From Mansonella perstans (lineage: Eukaryota; Nematoda; Chromadorea; Rhabditida; Onchocercidae), in contig JBAMDO010000575.1 in the NCBI GenBank assembly GCA_037074765.1, forward strand, positions 558,001-622,000: DNA of 64,000 nt. Reading direction: 5' to 3'. How positions within the stretch are numbered: position 1 is the stretch's first letter; every line of letters starts with the position of its first letter. Below, piece by piece: positions 53,086 through 64,000 of this stretch. The translations under genes and the position numbers were made by a program. The notes below the pieces were generated by a model. The model was given only the letters and a program-made list of their open reading frames with translations. It made no database searches and was not told the DNA's origin.

Positions 53086-53931
53086 ATGACCGCATATGGA
53101 CATGTAGCTGGCTTACCAATTGAATGTTTAAGTATCGCCGTAGAGCTTCATAAGGAGCAACTTGTGGATAAAAATGGACAACAGGTCAGTGGTCATATTG
53201 TTTTCATGTTCTCTTTCTTTAGTTAACACTGATCATCATTACCCTAATAATTACTATAGTTGATTTTAATTTAAAACTCCTAACTGTAACACAAATAATT
53301 CATTTAAGTTTTTAAAACTACTTATTAAATGTCACTTTAGGTCCTCCGTGTAGGTTTCAAAATTGGCGGTGGTATCGATCAGGATCCAAGTCAAGCACAT
53401 TATCCATATCCTGATAGCGTAAGTTCCCGTGGATTTCTGGAATCTTTAATATCTTGTTGTATTAAAATTTAATGGAAAATTTATATCCATTTTTTGGTGT
53501 AAAATTGTAAATCTATTACGGAAGTTTGTTCCATTACAGGGAATTTATATCACGCAAATTGAACGTGATTCACCAGCCGAACGCGCTGGTCTTCGGCAAC
53601 ATGACAAAATACTTAGGGTAAGCAACTTTTCAATGAGCAAAAGGAAACTTTCATTATTGCGATCATTTATGGCAAATTCACTTTAGTGATGCAGCATTTT
53701 ACAGTTGCGTATCATAATCCGAATTCTCAACAAAATCTGTTAATGTTGTTTGTCAAATTTTACCTGTGTGCAAGTTAAAATTTATTAAATATTTCAATTT
53801 CACGAGTTTATCAGGTGTTTTAGGTAAATGGTAACGACTTCACCATGGTAACTCATGAAAAAGCTGTAAAATACATCAAGAAATATCCTGTGCTTCATAT
53901 GCTTGTTGCTAGAAAAGAAGTTTCTGGTTGA
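53086..53931 (+). CDS. TAX1BP3: TAX1BP3/TIP-1-like single PDZ-domain protein (4 exons, 120 aa)
   Basis: Exons 53086-53184, 53341-53418, 53540-53617 and 53824-53931 join in phase to 120 aa. Almost the whole protein is one PDZ domain, with carboxylate-binding loop region VGFKIGGGIDQDP, GIYITQIERDSPAERAGL, and ILRVNGNDFTMVTHEKAV. The GGGIDQDPSQ stretch and VNGxDxTMVTH are hallmarks of TAX1BP3 (Tax-interacting protein 1), a small PDZ protein that competes with scaffold PDZ proteins for C-terminal ligands and links to Rho and Wnt signalling (family knowledge). An upstream in-frame ATG at 53068 lies before TATTATGCAG, which looks like a spliced-leader or splice acceptor, so the ATG at 53086 is preferred. 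Length is typical (human 124 aa). An AATAAA lies near 54477. Confidence 0.92.
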
Positions 53932-54666
53932 ATTTCATAAGAAATATAGCCATAACAGAACGCACTTTTCCAAGTTGCGAATTTATGACTCCCGATAATT
54001 CTATCATGCTTTACCTTTACTTTATCACATCCAAAATTTCACTCTTTTATTGATAATTCCGGAAAAATATTCAAACAAGTTGGAGATGATGAGAGTTGAA
54101 AGGAGAGATGAAGAATCAATTGAAAAAAGACTAGATGATGGACAAGTGATCACTGCCTCTTCAAAAAAACAGAAAATAGCTATATTCATGGGCTGGAGCT
54201 TCTCAAAAAAAAAAAAAGAAAATTAAATTCACTGCGTTAAAACATCCCATAATTCGAATGTTGTAGTAGTACTATGTGATTCCTAATTTCTACTGAAATA
54301 CTTTCCTATTCTTTATAAACTAACACATTTTTTACTCTTATTTAACTAATTTGTTGCATACAGCTATTTTTATTTGATTAAGAAGATAAACTGCCGTACA
54401 CATATTTTATCTTTTTTGAGCTCCCCCGAATGACCGATCATCATTATTTGTCGAACCGATAGTATATATCCATCGAAATAAATTTTTGAAACAAATTCTT
54501 CACTGCCTATCTTGTTATATTTTTTTTCCCATCGGCTAGGTGAGTATGACGCTAATGAAATATCTGAGAATGCTCTGCCGGTCTTACTGAATAATTATCA
54601 AAAAGTCGATAATATCTAGTGTTTTTTGTAAAATATGATATATGTAGTACGTTATAGGGTCATTTA
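53932..54666. other. convergent intergenic region
   Basis: About 735 bp between the PDZ gene stop (+) and the rhomboid stop (-). It contains AATAAA near 54477 (+). Nothing else recognised. Confidence 0.45.
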
Positions 54667-57600
54667 TTAGTAATCCCTAAAATTTGTATGAAAGTTATAA
54701 TTATTCACTAAATCATTTCTGCAGTGTTCTGCATCCCAAATTGGTTTCGAGAATGGAGCTACAAATATGACCATTGCGATTAGAAATAAAAAGATAGTAG
54801 CAAATAATACAAGTGATATGATCATAAGTATTCGTTCCCAATACAGAACCTGAATAAAAGAAAGATTAGTTGGCAATAAGTTGCCCTAGACTTAACTTCA
54901 TTCAAATGTTAAGAACGGAAGGAGGAGTGAGGTAATTGTTTGTCTTCTATCTAGACTTATTATTACACTGCAAAATAGTTAAACTGCTAAGTTCTGTATT
55001 CTCTATGTTTCTGTGCAGTATTTTGGCAAATCAAAGCCAACAAATTAGAAGCATGGAGATAAAGAAAAAAATATGCTGCATATCCAAACAATGAATCAAA
55101 ATATAGTTAATTAAAATATAAAATAGGTCAATCTTGTTTTCAAATATTTAAAATGTCATTTTTATAAAACTGTGTCATTTACCTTAAGATTATGTAAAAT
55201 GATGATACCCATAAGTAAGCCGGTAACAGCACCAGCGATATGAGCAGTAAACGATATACGATCACATTGTTCCGCTTGAAAACGACGATAAACAGTTGAT
55301 GCTGCATCGGTAAAAACATATACAGAAATAACAAGTAATCTAACCAGTCGAAAAGGCATTTCGCCCCAGTTCTGTAATTGAATTAATTAAAAAATTTTTA
55401 ATAGAAATTGAAAGTGAATGCCACTAGGAGCTAAATTATGTGTCGACTTTACTTTATGTCATAGCATACACTTCCATAACATCACAGAACGTAAACAGTA
55501 TGAGATACAACCAGACTATCTCTTGCATTTGCAATTCTTGCTACTCTTCTGCTATTTTTCACAACTAAATTTCTGCAATTATTTTAAAAAAAAAACTGTT
55601 ATAATATTTGTTAAAGCTATCACAGAAAGGTTTAGTTATATCACAGAGAGATCAGAAATCGCACAAACGAATAAGAAAAGATCTTACAATTATAAGATTT
55701 GAAAGATGAGCACCCAATAAGGCGTAAACACCAGCAGAACAACCAACCAAATAGACGGATGGGTCAAGTACATACTGCAGCAGTGCCCCTATATCATTGG
55801 AATTAATCTAGTAAAAACGCTGCTTTTAAAAATCGATTAAAGATAATTGAGACTACTATAGAATCTATATAAAAAACTATCGAAAGGAAAAATGTTTCGG
55901 ATGCATTTGTTGGCATTGTAAAACCAAATTATTATTAATACCAAATTTATGAAATACCAACAGCTTAATCAATGAATGGATTAAAATATGCGCTTCAACG
56001 AATGCCTCTGTATAATTGGGGTATACAGTAAAATCACTTTAGGGGACATATCGCACTGAATCCATGAAATTTACCTAGGCAAACAGCTAACAGATAGATA
56101 ACTGCTATACGCCACATTTTATGGACCAGCTCTAGTGGTATGCCAATTACCAATTGAAAAATAACATTGGGCAATAGATGAAGGATTCTGAAATAAGATT
56201 TAAATTTGTGTAAACATTAGAATTTGATTGTTGAAGAAGTTCAAACTTCATTCCCAGAATCGCACTTTTATTATTTAGATTTACATTATTAAAATGAACC
56301 CTTGATGTGCAAATTGGTAGCTGAAAAATCGCCAAGCCTGATGGCGAAGAGATGGCGCAAATAAAAATGGTCCAATCGCTCCATCAATCCAACAGCCAGC
56401 GCAATAAGTGAGCGGATTCTCTGGTCGTCCATACATATAATATATAAAAACAACTATCTGTAACAAATAAATATAACCATCTGCTGAAAACCTTTTCTTA
56501 AATTATAATATAAGTAAATATTTTTATACATTATATTAATATCTCGTAGATTTCCTTGGTATCGCATTTCACTGCATTCCCTCACCTAATATCGCAAAAT
56601 GACAAAACATGCCAACTGCCAGCTTGCAGACTTAGCAACATCATTTTCTTGCTAGCGGCAACAACGAAGAAATCTTATTTCAAATGATCTGCACTTAATT
56701 TCCATATTCACAATCTATCGTTGAGTGGTTATTCCTCCCGTACGTAGGTCTTTCTAGTACAAAGATTACCTGTAATAGCGAAATAGTCAATACAAATATT
56801 GGTGGAGGTAAACAATTATATTCATCGATATATGTATGCACAACTGGTCGATCGGTTTTGGCAATTACTGTATCGGCTACCGAGTACATCAATGCTTTCA
56901 GTCTTTTTTTCTGTGCATCTGCTGATGTTACCTGTTTTTGCACTAATGTGAATTACATTATTTAAAATTGGTGAAAGTTCGAATTTGCCGCTGCAGTTTA
57001 GTAAAAACTGAGCCTATAATGAATTCGAACCAAAAGCTTAAAATTCGATTTTTTTTTCTTAAGCATAATATGAAAAAGGATATACCAATTGTGAGAATTC
57101 ATTAAAATCCAAAATATTATCGCGGTTTCTGTCGGCTTCCTTTAGCAACAGACGAATTTGTCGCCCGGTTAATTCAATCTGAAGTAAAAAATAGTAATTT
57201 CATCCCATTGCTTTCACATTTTAAACGATTAATTCCTTTATAATCGAAGTATATAAATTACAATAATAAACTTACTTGTTTCCTGTGAAAATTATCGCTT
57301 AACAAATGATGAATCTCATTCAGATGTATCATCCCATCACCATTAGTGTCAAGCTGCAATAAGTTGCTCATCTATCCTTTTTCAGTTCCAATCAATAATT
57401 TCAAGAAACAATTTTACAACTGAAAGCAGAGCCTTCTCTGCAAATTTTTTTGATAAAGTTGACAGCATTTTCTGGTCGTAGTGCATTTTAGAAATAATTC
57501 TAATTGAAAAATGTGAAGTTTCCATTTCATTCCTAGGAATTAGAAAGAATATTCCTGATAAAATTCACCTATTTTCACCAGAAATTCTAGAAGAAAATTC

Positions 57601-57680
57601 CATTGTCAAATTCTTGAAGGAACACAAACCTTGTCAAATTCTTGTGCAATGACATCTTGCACTGATCGTTTATCGGCCAT
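54667..57680 (-). CDS. rhomboid intramembrane serine protease with two N-terminal EF-hands (9 exons, 375 aa)
   Basis: Minus-strand exons 57680-57630, 57353-57276, 57178-57086, 56931-56770, 56457-56300, 56187-56075, 55788-55688, 55371-55183 and 54849-54667 join in phase to 375 aa. EF-hand 1 is DTNGDGMIHLNE (residues 19-30) and EF-hand 2 is DRNRDNILDFNE (59-70), both with Ca-binding residues in place. The membrane domain carries WIDGAIGP, HLLPNVIFQ with the conserved His and Asn, the catalytic GCSAGVYALLGAH (Ser about 236), and HIAGAVTGLLMG (catalytic His about 296). A further hydrophobic span near the C-terminus makes the secretase-type seven-span layout. EF-hand rhomboids (Drosophila Rhomboid-4, vertebrate RHBDL, C. 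elegans ROM-1-like) are Ca-responsive proteases that release membrane-tethered signals. The exact ortholog is not decided. Confidence 0.93.
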
Positions 57681-57922
57681 TTGGATTTAACATGAGGAGG
57701 AATTATCAATAAAAGTAAGAATGATAATAGTAGTAACAATGATAATAATAATGATAAATAACAGTAGTAATAATGCTACCAGTAAGAACTAATAAACATA
57801 GTCAATACACTAATAAAACAGAGAAGTTCGAGAAAGGCGATAAAACAAGCTGTCTTTCTTTAACTAGTAGTAAATGACAAGAGTGCCTAACTATAAACTT
57901 TATCAACTCAGAAAAATGCATA

Positions 57923-57929
57923 GAAAGAC

Positions 57930-57970
<41 letters not shown>

Positions 57971-57973
57971 AAG
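57923..57973. repeat. GAAA/GA microsatellite
   Basis: AAAGAAAGAAAG followed by about ten GA units and AAAGAAAGAC. Confidence 0.9.
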
Positions 57974-59124
57974 ACAAAATTAATTTTGGTCATGCACCAC
58001 TTTTGGGTTACTCCATGCTCCGTTTGATACGAGTGTCTGATACATTCACATCCAACGAAAAAGCTTTCCATTGCAACTGTTATCATTTCCGCTCTTTTCT
58101 CCATGGAATAATCACTGAGCAGCAATATAGAAATTCATCTATCACAATACATTTTCCATTTTCCAATTCCATCCAATAACAGATCTCTAAGAAACTTGCA
58201 AAAATAAGTACAACACAAAGAAATTTTATATTAACTAGCATCACTACCATCACATTGCATCGGTAACGAACGATATGCAAATAAATTATACGTAAACAAG
58301 CATCACGCCAGTAAAAAAAAATCACGTGAATCATACTTAAAATTTCTTCAGAAAAGATCTCATTTACCGATTTTATCCTCCACAATTGCTTCTTATAACA
58401 CAAAAATTTTTATTTAACTGGTAATTACATATAAATAATGAATGTAACATTTCAAAGGATTTCTGAATAAATTCAAGAAAAAGACAAGCCTTAAAATTTC
58501 AAATCAAAAACTATAATGAACTGATTCTTTTCTTGACTATTCCGAAATGTAACAATGTAACAATCTAATTGTTTATGTAAAAATCAACTTGAATATGTAA
58601 AAATTAATTTACAAAATATTACTTTGTAGTTTACTGACTGTTATGGTTTGAAATCCATTGATCTCGATGATAACAATCCTGCATTGATATTTGTGATCCC
58701 TGCCATGAATGTGATGATGCTTCTGGCACTAATTTGATCCTAAAAAAAACTCGCTTCCAGCATTAATTATAACTTCTAGGCCTTTTTTCCCTTCCTCTTC
58801 CAGCCTAGTCTCCTACCTCGTATCACATTTTGGCGCCTTTCCGCTGCAACATGTCGAAAAGAGCGCGCTTGATAATTTGAAGTTGTAAGTGGACGGTCAT
58901 CTGGTCATTTAGCTCAATTTGATGGACATTGCGTCTATGACATAATGTACTATTCTCTATATATTTTACGTGAATTATGATTGCGTAAAGGGTCACGTAA
59001 TGATACTTAGTATTCTTTGTGAACATTATATCAAATAGTACAGTACGGCAATTATCATGAATGCTTTCCTTACTAATGTTGCTTTCGGATAGGCGCTAAA
59101 TGTTATGGTATACTCTTCAAAAGT

Positions 59125-59170
59125 GATCTTCAGAATCTTCTTCTGTTGATCTTCAGAATCTTCTTCTGTT
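59125..59170 (+). repeat. perfect 23-bp tandem duplication ending at a start codon
   Basis: The 23-bp unit GATCTTCAGAATCTTC + TTCTGTT occurs twice back to back (59125-59147 and 59148-59170). The next base is the A of the PMF1-like ATG. Confidence 0.9.
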
Positions 59171-60494
59171 ATGTCTACTGAATCACTGTATGCTGCAGTA
59201 AATGAGGCTTTAAAAAAGCTTGCGGCAGAAGCAATAACGACAGAGAAATGTATGAAGATTGCTCACAGAATAACAAAGAAAAAGGTTTTTTTTTTTTTTC
59301 AGAAAATACTTTGACCATACAGAAAAGAATAAGAATGAACTTTTGACTGTCACTATAAAAAGGCGCAGTTTTTATTTAAAAATTCGACAGTTGTAATATA
59401 AATTTCATTTAATGTTGCTTTTAAAATTATCTTTAATGAGGAATGAAATGTTTTAAGTTCGTCTGTACGATGAATCTGCATTTCATTCCATACTGAGCTT
59501 TTTTTTACCCAGAATATTGAAGACTGGTATCAGCACTGGATCAATTATTTGTTCCTAGATTGATTTATTTATTCTTTTTTAAATTTATTTTGTCAGAAAT
59601 ATTTCACTTAATACTTACATTATCTTGGATGAACATAGATTGCTCCTGATAAAATGGAGGAAATCCTGACAACAGCAAAAGATGAATTACAGCAATCAGT
59701 GTTGAATGGTGTCAGTCAGGTGATCCACAACGATGATGTAAGTCTATATTTGATCAAATTATTTCTCATATTGTTAGTAATGGTTTTGCGCATCCAGAAT
59801 AAGATCTATCAAGCTGTAATTTAAGTTTTCAGATTCACGATCATACTTTTGAAAGAACACTTGAATTGCTTCATCATTTATATTATATCTTTGTGTTATA
59901 GCAGATTTTAATGTAATATTATCCTGAATTATATGTTTTTTTATAGGTTCTTGAGGGAATGATGAAACTAAAAAATCTTATTGAGGAGTCACCGAAAGAA
60001 GTTATGGGTATGATTTCTACGTATTATATTAATAGGCAGTAAAGAGTGAAGGAAAAAGTAATATTTTTTGATATTTATGCTCTGCGACATTTGCTATCAA
60101 ACCATTGGTTTATATGCATGCTGATTAAGTGAAAGTGAAACAAATAATAACTAGGCGAATAAATTATCTAATATAAAATTTGTTGATTTTAACTAAGTAC
60201 AAATTGCAAATTCTTAAGTTTATTTCTTCAATTTTTCTTTGTTTTCTTACATTACTATTTGACACTCATAATGAATTAATTGAAGAGTTGTATATTTCAG
60301 GATGGCGACCAAGTGGCATTCCGTCGGATGACATTACTGGCCATTTACAGCCAGTTATGCTTAATATTGAGGAGAATTTGATTCGCCTTAGAGAGAGGCT
60401 GGAAGCTGAAATTGAGGCGAGCAATATTTTATCTTTTCCTACTCTTGTTTTATCTGCCGCAACTGTAGTTAAAAAATATCAGGCCAAGTTGTGA
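59171..60494 (+). CDS. PMF1/Nnf1-like subunit of the Mis12 kinetochore complex (4 exons, 155 aa)
   Basis: Exons 59171-59284, 59639-59737, 59947-60007 and 60301-60494 join in phase to 155 aa. Recognition rests on WRPSGIPSDDITGHL (residues 93-107) followed by a charged helix (EENLIRLRERLEAEIEAS). Human PMF1 has AWRPSGIPEKDLHS at the same place before its coiled coil, and a preceding helix pattern (EEI...VLNALDKIVEEG) like the one here (LQQSVLNGVSQVI, VLEGMMKLKNLIEES). PMF1/Nnf1 pairs with Mis12 in the complex that ties centromere chromatin to Ndc80 and microtubules; C. elegans has the diverged KBP-1 in this role. The protein is mostly helical with no membrane span. It is shorter than human PMF1 (about 205 aa), ending soon after the first part of the coiled coil. 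Confidence 0.72.
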
Positions 60495-62616
60495 TATTTT
60501 CTTGCCACTAAAACTGGCTAGGCTTTTTGTTTTGGATTTCGTTCAGAGTTAAACAAAATTTGCAACTAATGTAAATCAATAATGCTACCTTGTGATCCAA
60601 GCAAGTATTGTTTTTCAGAAGAAACGAAGCTTTTACAAAGAAACCGAAGACAAAATTCAGGCAATGATGCGAGAAGCACCACTTAATCATATCACACGTC
60701 CACTACCATAAATATAATCATATCACATGTCCACTACCATAAATTAGCTTACTTACAGTTTGTATGTATATACTGTTGATTTTTCTCGGCCATTTGTATT
60801 TTCCCTCCTTGGATTTCTGAGCAAATATTTTGAGCATCTTAAACAAAATATTCTACTGCCCAATTTCTACTAACAATTTAATCGAGCTTTACTGCAACAA
60901 ATGCTGTGAATTTACTGAGAACTTTACATCCCTGTAATTAATTTTGTTCATTGCACATCATATTGGAAATCCAATAAATTTAAGGACTCGGTGCTTGGAC
61001 TTATATTGAGTTTTTAAAAATGCTCGAATGCGTGTTCTCAAAAAATGTCACACATAAAATGATTTATCTATTTCCGGGTTTACATTCTATAATTTACATA
61101 TCCAATTTTTCCCATTTATCAGTTCTTCATCTGTTTTTCTAAGCCATTTCAAATTTGTCAAATGTTTAACATCCTTAACATTCAAGATTATTTATCAAAC
61201 AAAAAAAAAAGACCTCTATCTTTGATTTTAGAGTGAAAACAGTGATTGTAGCTAAGACATATCCATCTTCATATTTTTTTGCCGTTTCTGTAAATTTAGA
61301 TTTTTGGAATTTTTATTTTGTCTGAGCGGAAGAAGATAGTGGTTACCGGAATGGACTGTTAATTCATTAGTTTGACCTCTGATATAGCATTTGTACTTTG
61401 CGTCTTTGTAAAATAGTCGTTGCTTCGCGGGATTTCTGTAGCGTGTAATATTTGAACTTGCCAATAAATGATTTGATTTTGCTGATTTAAATGAAATTTG
61501 TTGAAATTCTTGGGGACTTAAACTTGAAATATCCAATAGTTAGGAGTTTGTTTCTCTTATCCTCGGGAGTGTCTTCTTTTTATGAATTTATGCAGAAAAA
61601 AGCAAAATATAGTAAAAGGGATGGAGAGTAGATAATTTCAATGTCATGATAGAAATTTATATTAGACAGCCGATTTCCCCCAAAAATCATTGATCTTTTG
61701 TTCTGTGATTGAAGTATTACATCTCATCCATCGATTTTTCGCTTTCATACTGAATGTTTCCATGTAAACACAAATGTACCTGAAGATGGAGTTCATTTTA
61801 AGGTCAACTTCATTAATCCAGTGACTTCTATTCTTGTCATCGTTCTTCCGAATCCATCCATAAGATATTTCAACGGTATTTGCTTATTTGATATCAAAGT
61901 AACTATTTGCTGATCTTGAAAGCCCAAAGGATTGTTAAGTGGCGTTAAAGCTGTTTAAACATTATAAAGTTTATGGATATCATGAAATCATGAATGATTT
62001 CCAGGTAATATGAGTGGACTAGATTAGATGTCAAACACCGAGACAATTAAGCAATCAATATAAATACTTGTTAGTGTTGCAACATTAGATGATGGAGAAA
62101 ATATTTCCAATTAAGGAACTCGTCTAGCAATGATATGCACGATAAGCAAATATTCATAATTAAATTGAGATACATCATTTTAAAGAACAAAAGCAAGCAA
62201 AAACAAAAGCATATTTCAAATGATTCAAGTTCTTTTTGCAATTTTTACAAAAACAATTTTAATGCCTGTAAATGATATGAGTGATATGTGATGGTCTATT
62301 TACAACTAATTATACAGTCTTTTAGTAAATAATTGCAATATGAAAAATTACTAATTAGTTACAAAATATAAAACATATTTCCTGGTAATACTGGAAGTTA
62401 AAAATTTGTAGCCTCTGAAGTTTCGGATTTTTTCAGAATTAAAAAACTAAAAAGAAACGTGAAAAATTTTGAGCTTTCTTTGAAAATTATGGTGTCTTAA
62501 ATCAAAAAGCTTAAAAATCGACATGAATTATCATTATATCTGTCTGTAAAAAAAACATATAAGTTCTTCCCAGCTTAAATACTAATTTCTCATCTAGAAA
62601 AAAAGCTATCAAAAAC
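60495..62616. other. convergent intergenic region
   Basis: About 2.1 kb between the PMF1-like stop (+) and the CYLD stop (-). A short direct duplication, ATCATATCACACGTCCACTA at 60690 and ATCATATCACATGTCCACTA at 60719, is present. A 94-codon minus-strand open frame (61536-61252; basic, Asn/Lys-rich product) has no recognised homology or splice context and is of a length expected by chance in a window this size. Confidence 0.4.
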
Positions 62617-64000
62617 TTAGGAAAAAAAACGCGATAAACTAAGACCTTCATTTTTGTTCTCTTCATCTGTATAAAAACAAATATAGCAGTCACTTAATAA
62701 GCGCATCAAATCTGAATCGCCTTCAACATCATTCGGCAAATGTCCTTCCCGATTAACACAATCACGAATTCGACACCAACCAGTATCACTCAACCAATTT
62801 GGCATCTTTTCGCACAATTTCACCTGCATATATAAAAAAACGCCTTAATTTGATCTTTGAGCGTGAGGTCAATGTGAGGTTACTGGATTGTGGTAAACAA
62901 ACTTGGATCTTACAAGCAGCTCGTACAAAGAATCAATAATTCAACAGAATTCATTCAATACCATTCGATATATTCCAAAACTTTTGAAGCAACACTCATT
63001 TACATTAATACTCCAACATTTGAGCCATTAATGATTCAAACTTCGGTTAGATATATAAAAATAATGAAGAACAGACAAACCCGTGGAACATTGTAGCCAT
63101 CAGAAAGTCCGACTCGATCGGCCATTGAGTCAAAAAACAGCCATTTATTGGTGTAAAGAGCATGCACGAACGCCACATAATGCGAAGTTTCAATGCAAAG
63201 AACAGATGCAAGTTGAAGCTTCTTTTGTGGTACCTGTGTACGTCGAGACAGTGACAAGGATGATGATGGCGAGAACGAATCATTGCTGGTGGACAACTGT
63301 TGTGGTTGATGATCCAACCCGTTGTGCGTTTTTTCATAACATATACCACAATATGTTACCTGAAATACAAATACTTTGCAAATTTTTCCTTTTTTGGAAA
63401 CCACAAAAGCATTTTAAACAATATAAAAGAGTTGAAAACGAATAAAATGTATATGAACATAGAAATAAGATTATTTTGAAGGTCATCCTTTCAGCGGAGA
63501 TATCGGAATCCTGATAACGGAGATACGTAACGCAAGGAAAAAATCTTTAGAAAGTTTCAAATTTTATTCAAAAATAAGCTCACCTCACCAATGAAAACTT
63601 CTTTTGTGAGAAAGCATTCAGGACACATCATATCTGCACATTTACCGCAATTTACACAGGGTCGTTTACCTGCAAATGCATCTCATAATGAGTTGTTAAT
63701 TCTATTTAATCAAAAGTATCATTTTCAAATATTATTTTCATGATTTAACCAAAAGTATAATTTTCATGATCATTTTCTTTTTGACTTAAAATAGAGCAAA
63801 TTTTGAAATATATGCAAGATTGAGCAATATTTATGAAGCTAATTATGTTCTCTTATGCGATACATAGTAGAAAAACTTTGACAGAGATCTTGAAATCGGA
63901 GACAAATTTAGAAAATGAAGGTTAAGCGAACATTAACTCAACAGATTAGTTTAAAAAAAAATTCATTTATTTTACATACTAAAGCAACTTACCTTCATAA
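62617..64000 (-). CDS. cyld-1: CYLD-family deubiquitinase, C-terminal catalytic part (3 full exons plus edge of a fourth; 5' truncated)
   Basis: Minus-strand exons: one ending at 63993 (donor AAG/GTAAGT, mostly outside the window), then 63669-63584, 63359-63081 and 62823-62617. They read CVNCGKCADMMCPECF and YCGICYEKTH (paired Cys zinc sites inserted in the CYLD USP domain), then LCIETSHYVAFV with the catalytic His, and WLFFDSMADRVG with the catalytic Asp/Asn region. YNVPRVKLCEKMPNWL and RLLSDCYICFY match the CYLD end (human CDAYMCMYQ). The catalytic Cys box and CAP-Gly domains would lie right of the window. CYLD removes Lys63- and Met1-linked ubiquitin chains and damps NF-kB-type signalling; in the worm it acts in receptor trafficking (family knowledge). 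A Ser-rich insert (TSNDSFSPSSSLSLSRR) follows the zinc site. The stop follows the domain closely. Confidence 0.93.

Larger units (their letters stand above)
57681..59170. other. 1.5-kb divergent intergenic region (rhomboid and PMF1-like promoters)
   Basis: Contains AATAATAGTA/AATGATAATA trinucleotide-type simple sequence (57709-57778), a GA-rich microsatellite (57923-57973), and the 23-bp duplication at its right edge. Open frames across the GA tract are repeat artefacts. Confidence 0.45.

Noticed and set aside
55418..55702. 94-codon plus-strand frame over the rhomboid gene
   Set aside because: Antisense to confirmed rhomboid exons; product has no recognisable features.
61252..61536. 94-codon minus-strand frame with a basic product
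   Set aside because: No homology recognised and no splice or promoter context; kept only as a mention in the intergenic entry.

Overview
The window is nuclear DNA from a nematode. It is AT-rich, and its genes are split into many short exons by introns with GT...TTTCAG-type boundaries. It encodes a nematode cuticle collagen (N-terminal anchor, RQRR cleavage site, Gly-X-Y blocks, CPC tail). Intron density and base composition suggest a filarial/spirurid nematode; that is inference. No bacterial, viral or transposon-coded genes were found.

Layout from left to right. Positions 53-2123 (+): C-terminal half of an ADCK2-type ABC1/UbiB kinase. Positions 3257-5166 (+): a short protein matching only the N-terminal flavodoxin-like part of the tRNA wybutosine enzyme TYW1. 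Positions 5167-9338: intergenic DNA rich in microsatellites and tandem repeats. Positions 9339-20809 (+): complete clathrin heavy chain in 30 exons (1692 aa). Positions 23103-24521 (+): an unrecognised multi-span membrane protein. Positions 25171-27377 (-): cuticle collagen in 7 exons (318 aa). Positions 31522-50167 (-): full-length ABCA-type transporter in about 37 exons. Lying inside one of its introns on the same strand is a complete 783-aa phosphofructokinase gene with only one 86-bp intron (33432-35869). Positions 53086-53931 (+): TAX1BP3/TIP-1 PDZ protein. Positions 54667-57680 (-): EF-hand rhomboid protease. Positions 59171-60494 (+): PMF1/Nnf1-like kinetochore subunit. Positions 62617-64000 (-): C-terminal catalytic part of the deubiquitinase CYLD, running off the window.

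The genes are mostly unrelated housekeeping, trafficking and signalling functions with no shared pathway. The most unusual region is the ABCA/PFK locus. The PFK copy is nearly intronless among very intron-rich neighbours. The host intron that carries it cannot be spliced to the canonical ABC signature (YSGGN) with a normal AG acceptor: the phase-correct site reads TTTCAT. A second weak splice donor lies further 3'. The other notable item is the TYW1-like protein, which lacks the radical-SAM half and has lost the FMN phosphate-binding loop.

Exon boundaries were read by eye from GT/AG sites, reading phase and family knowledge. For the ABCA gene most are accurate only to about 10-20 bp. No alignment or database search was run.
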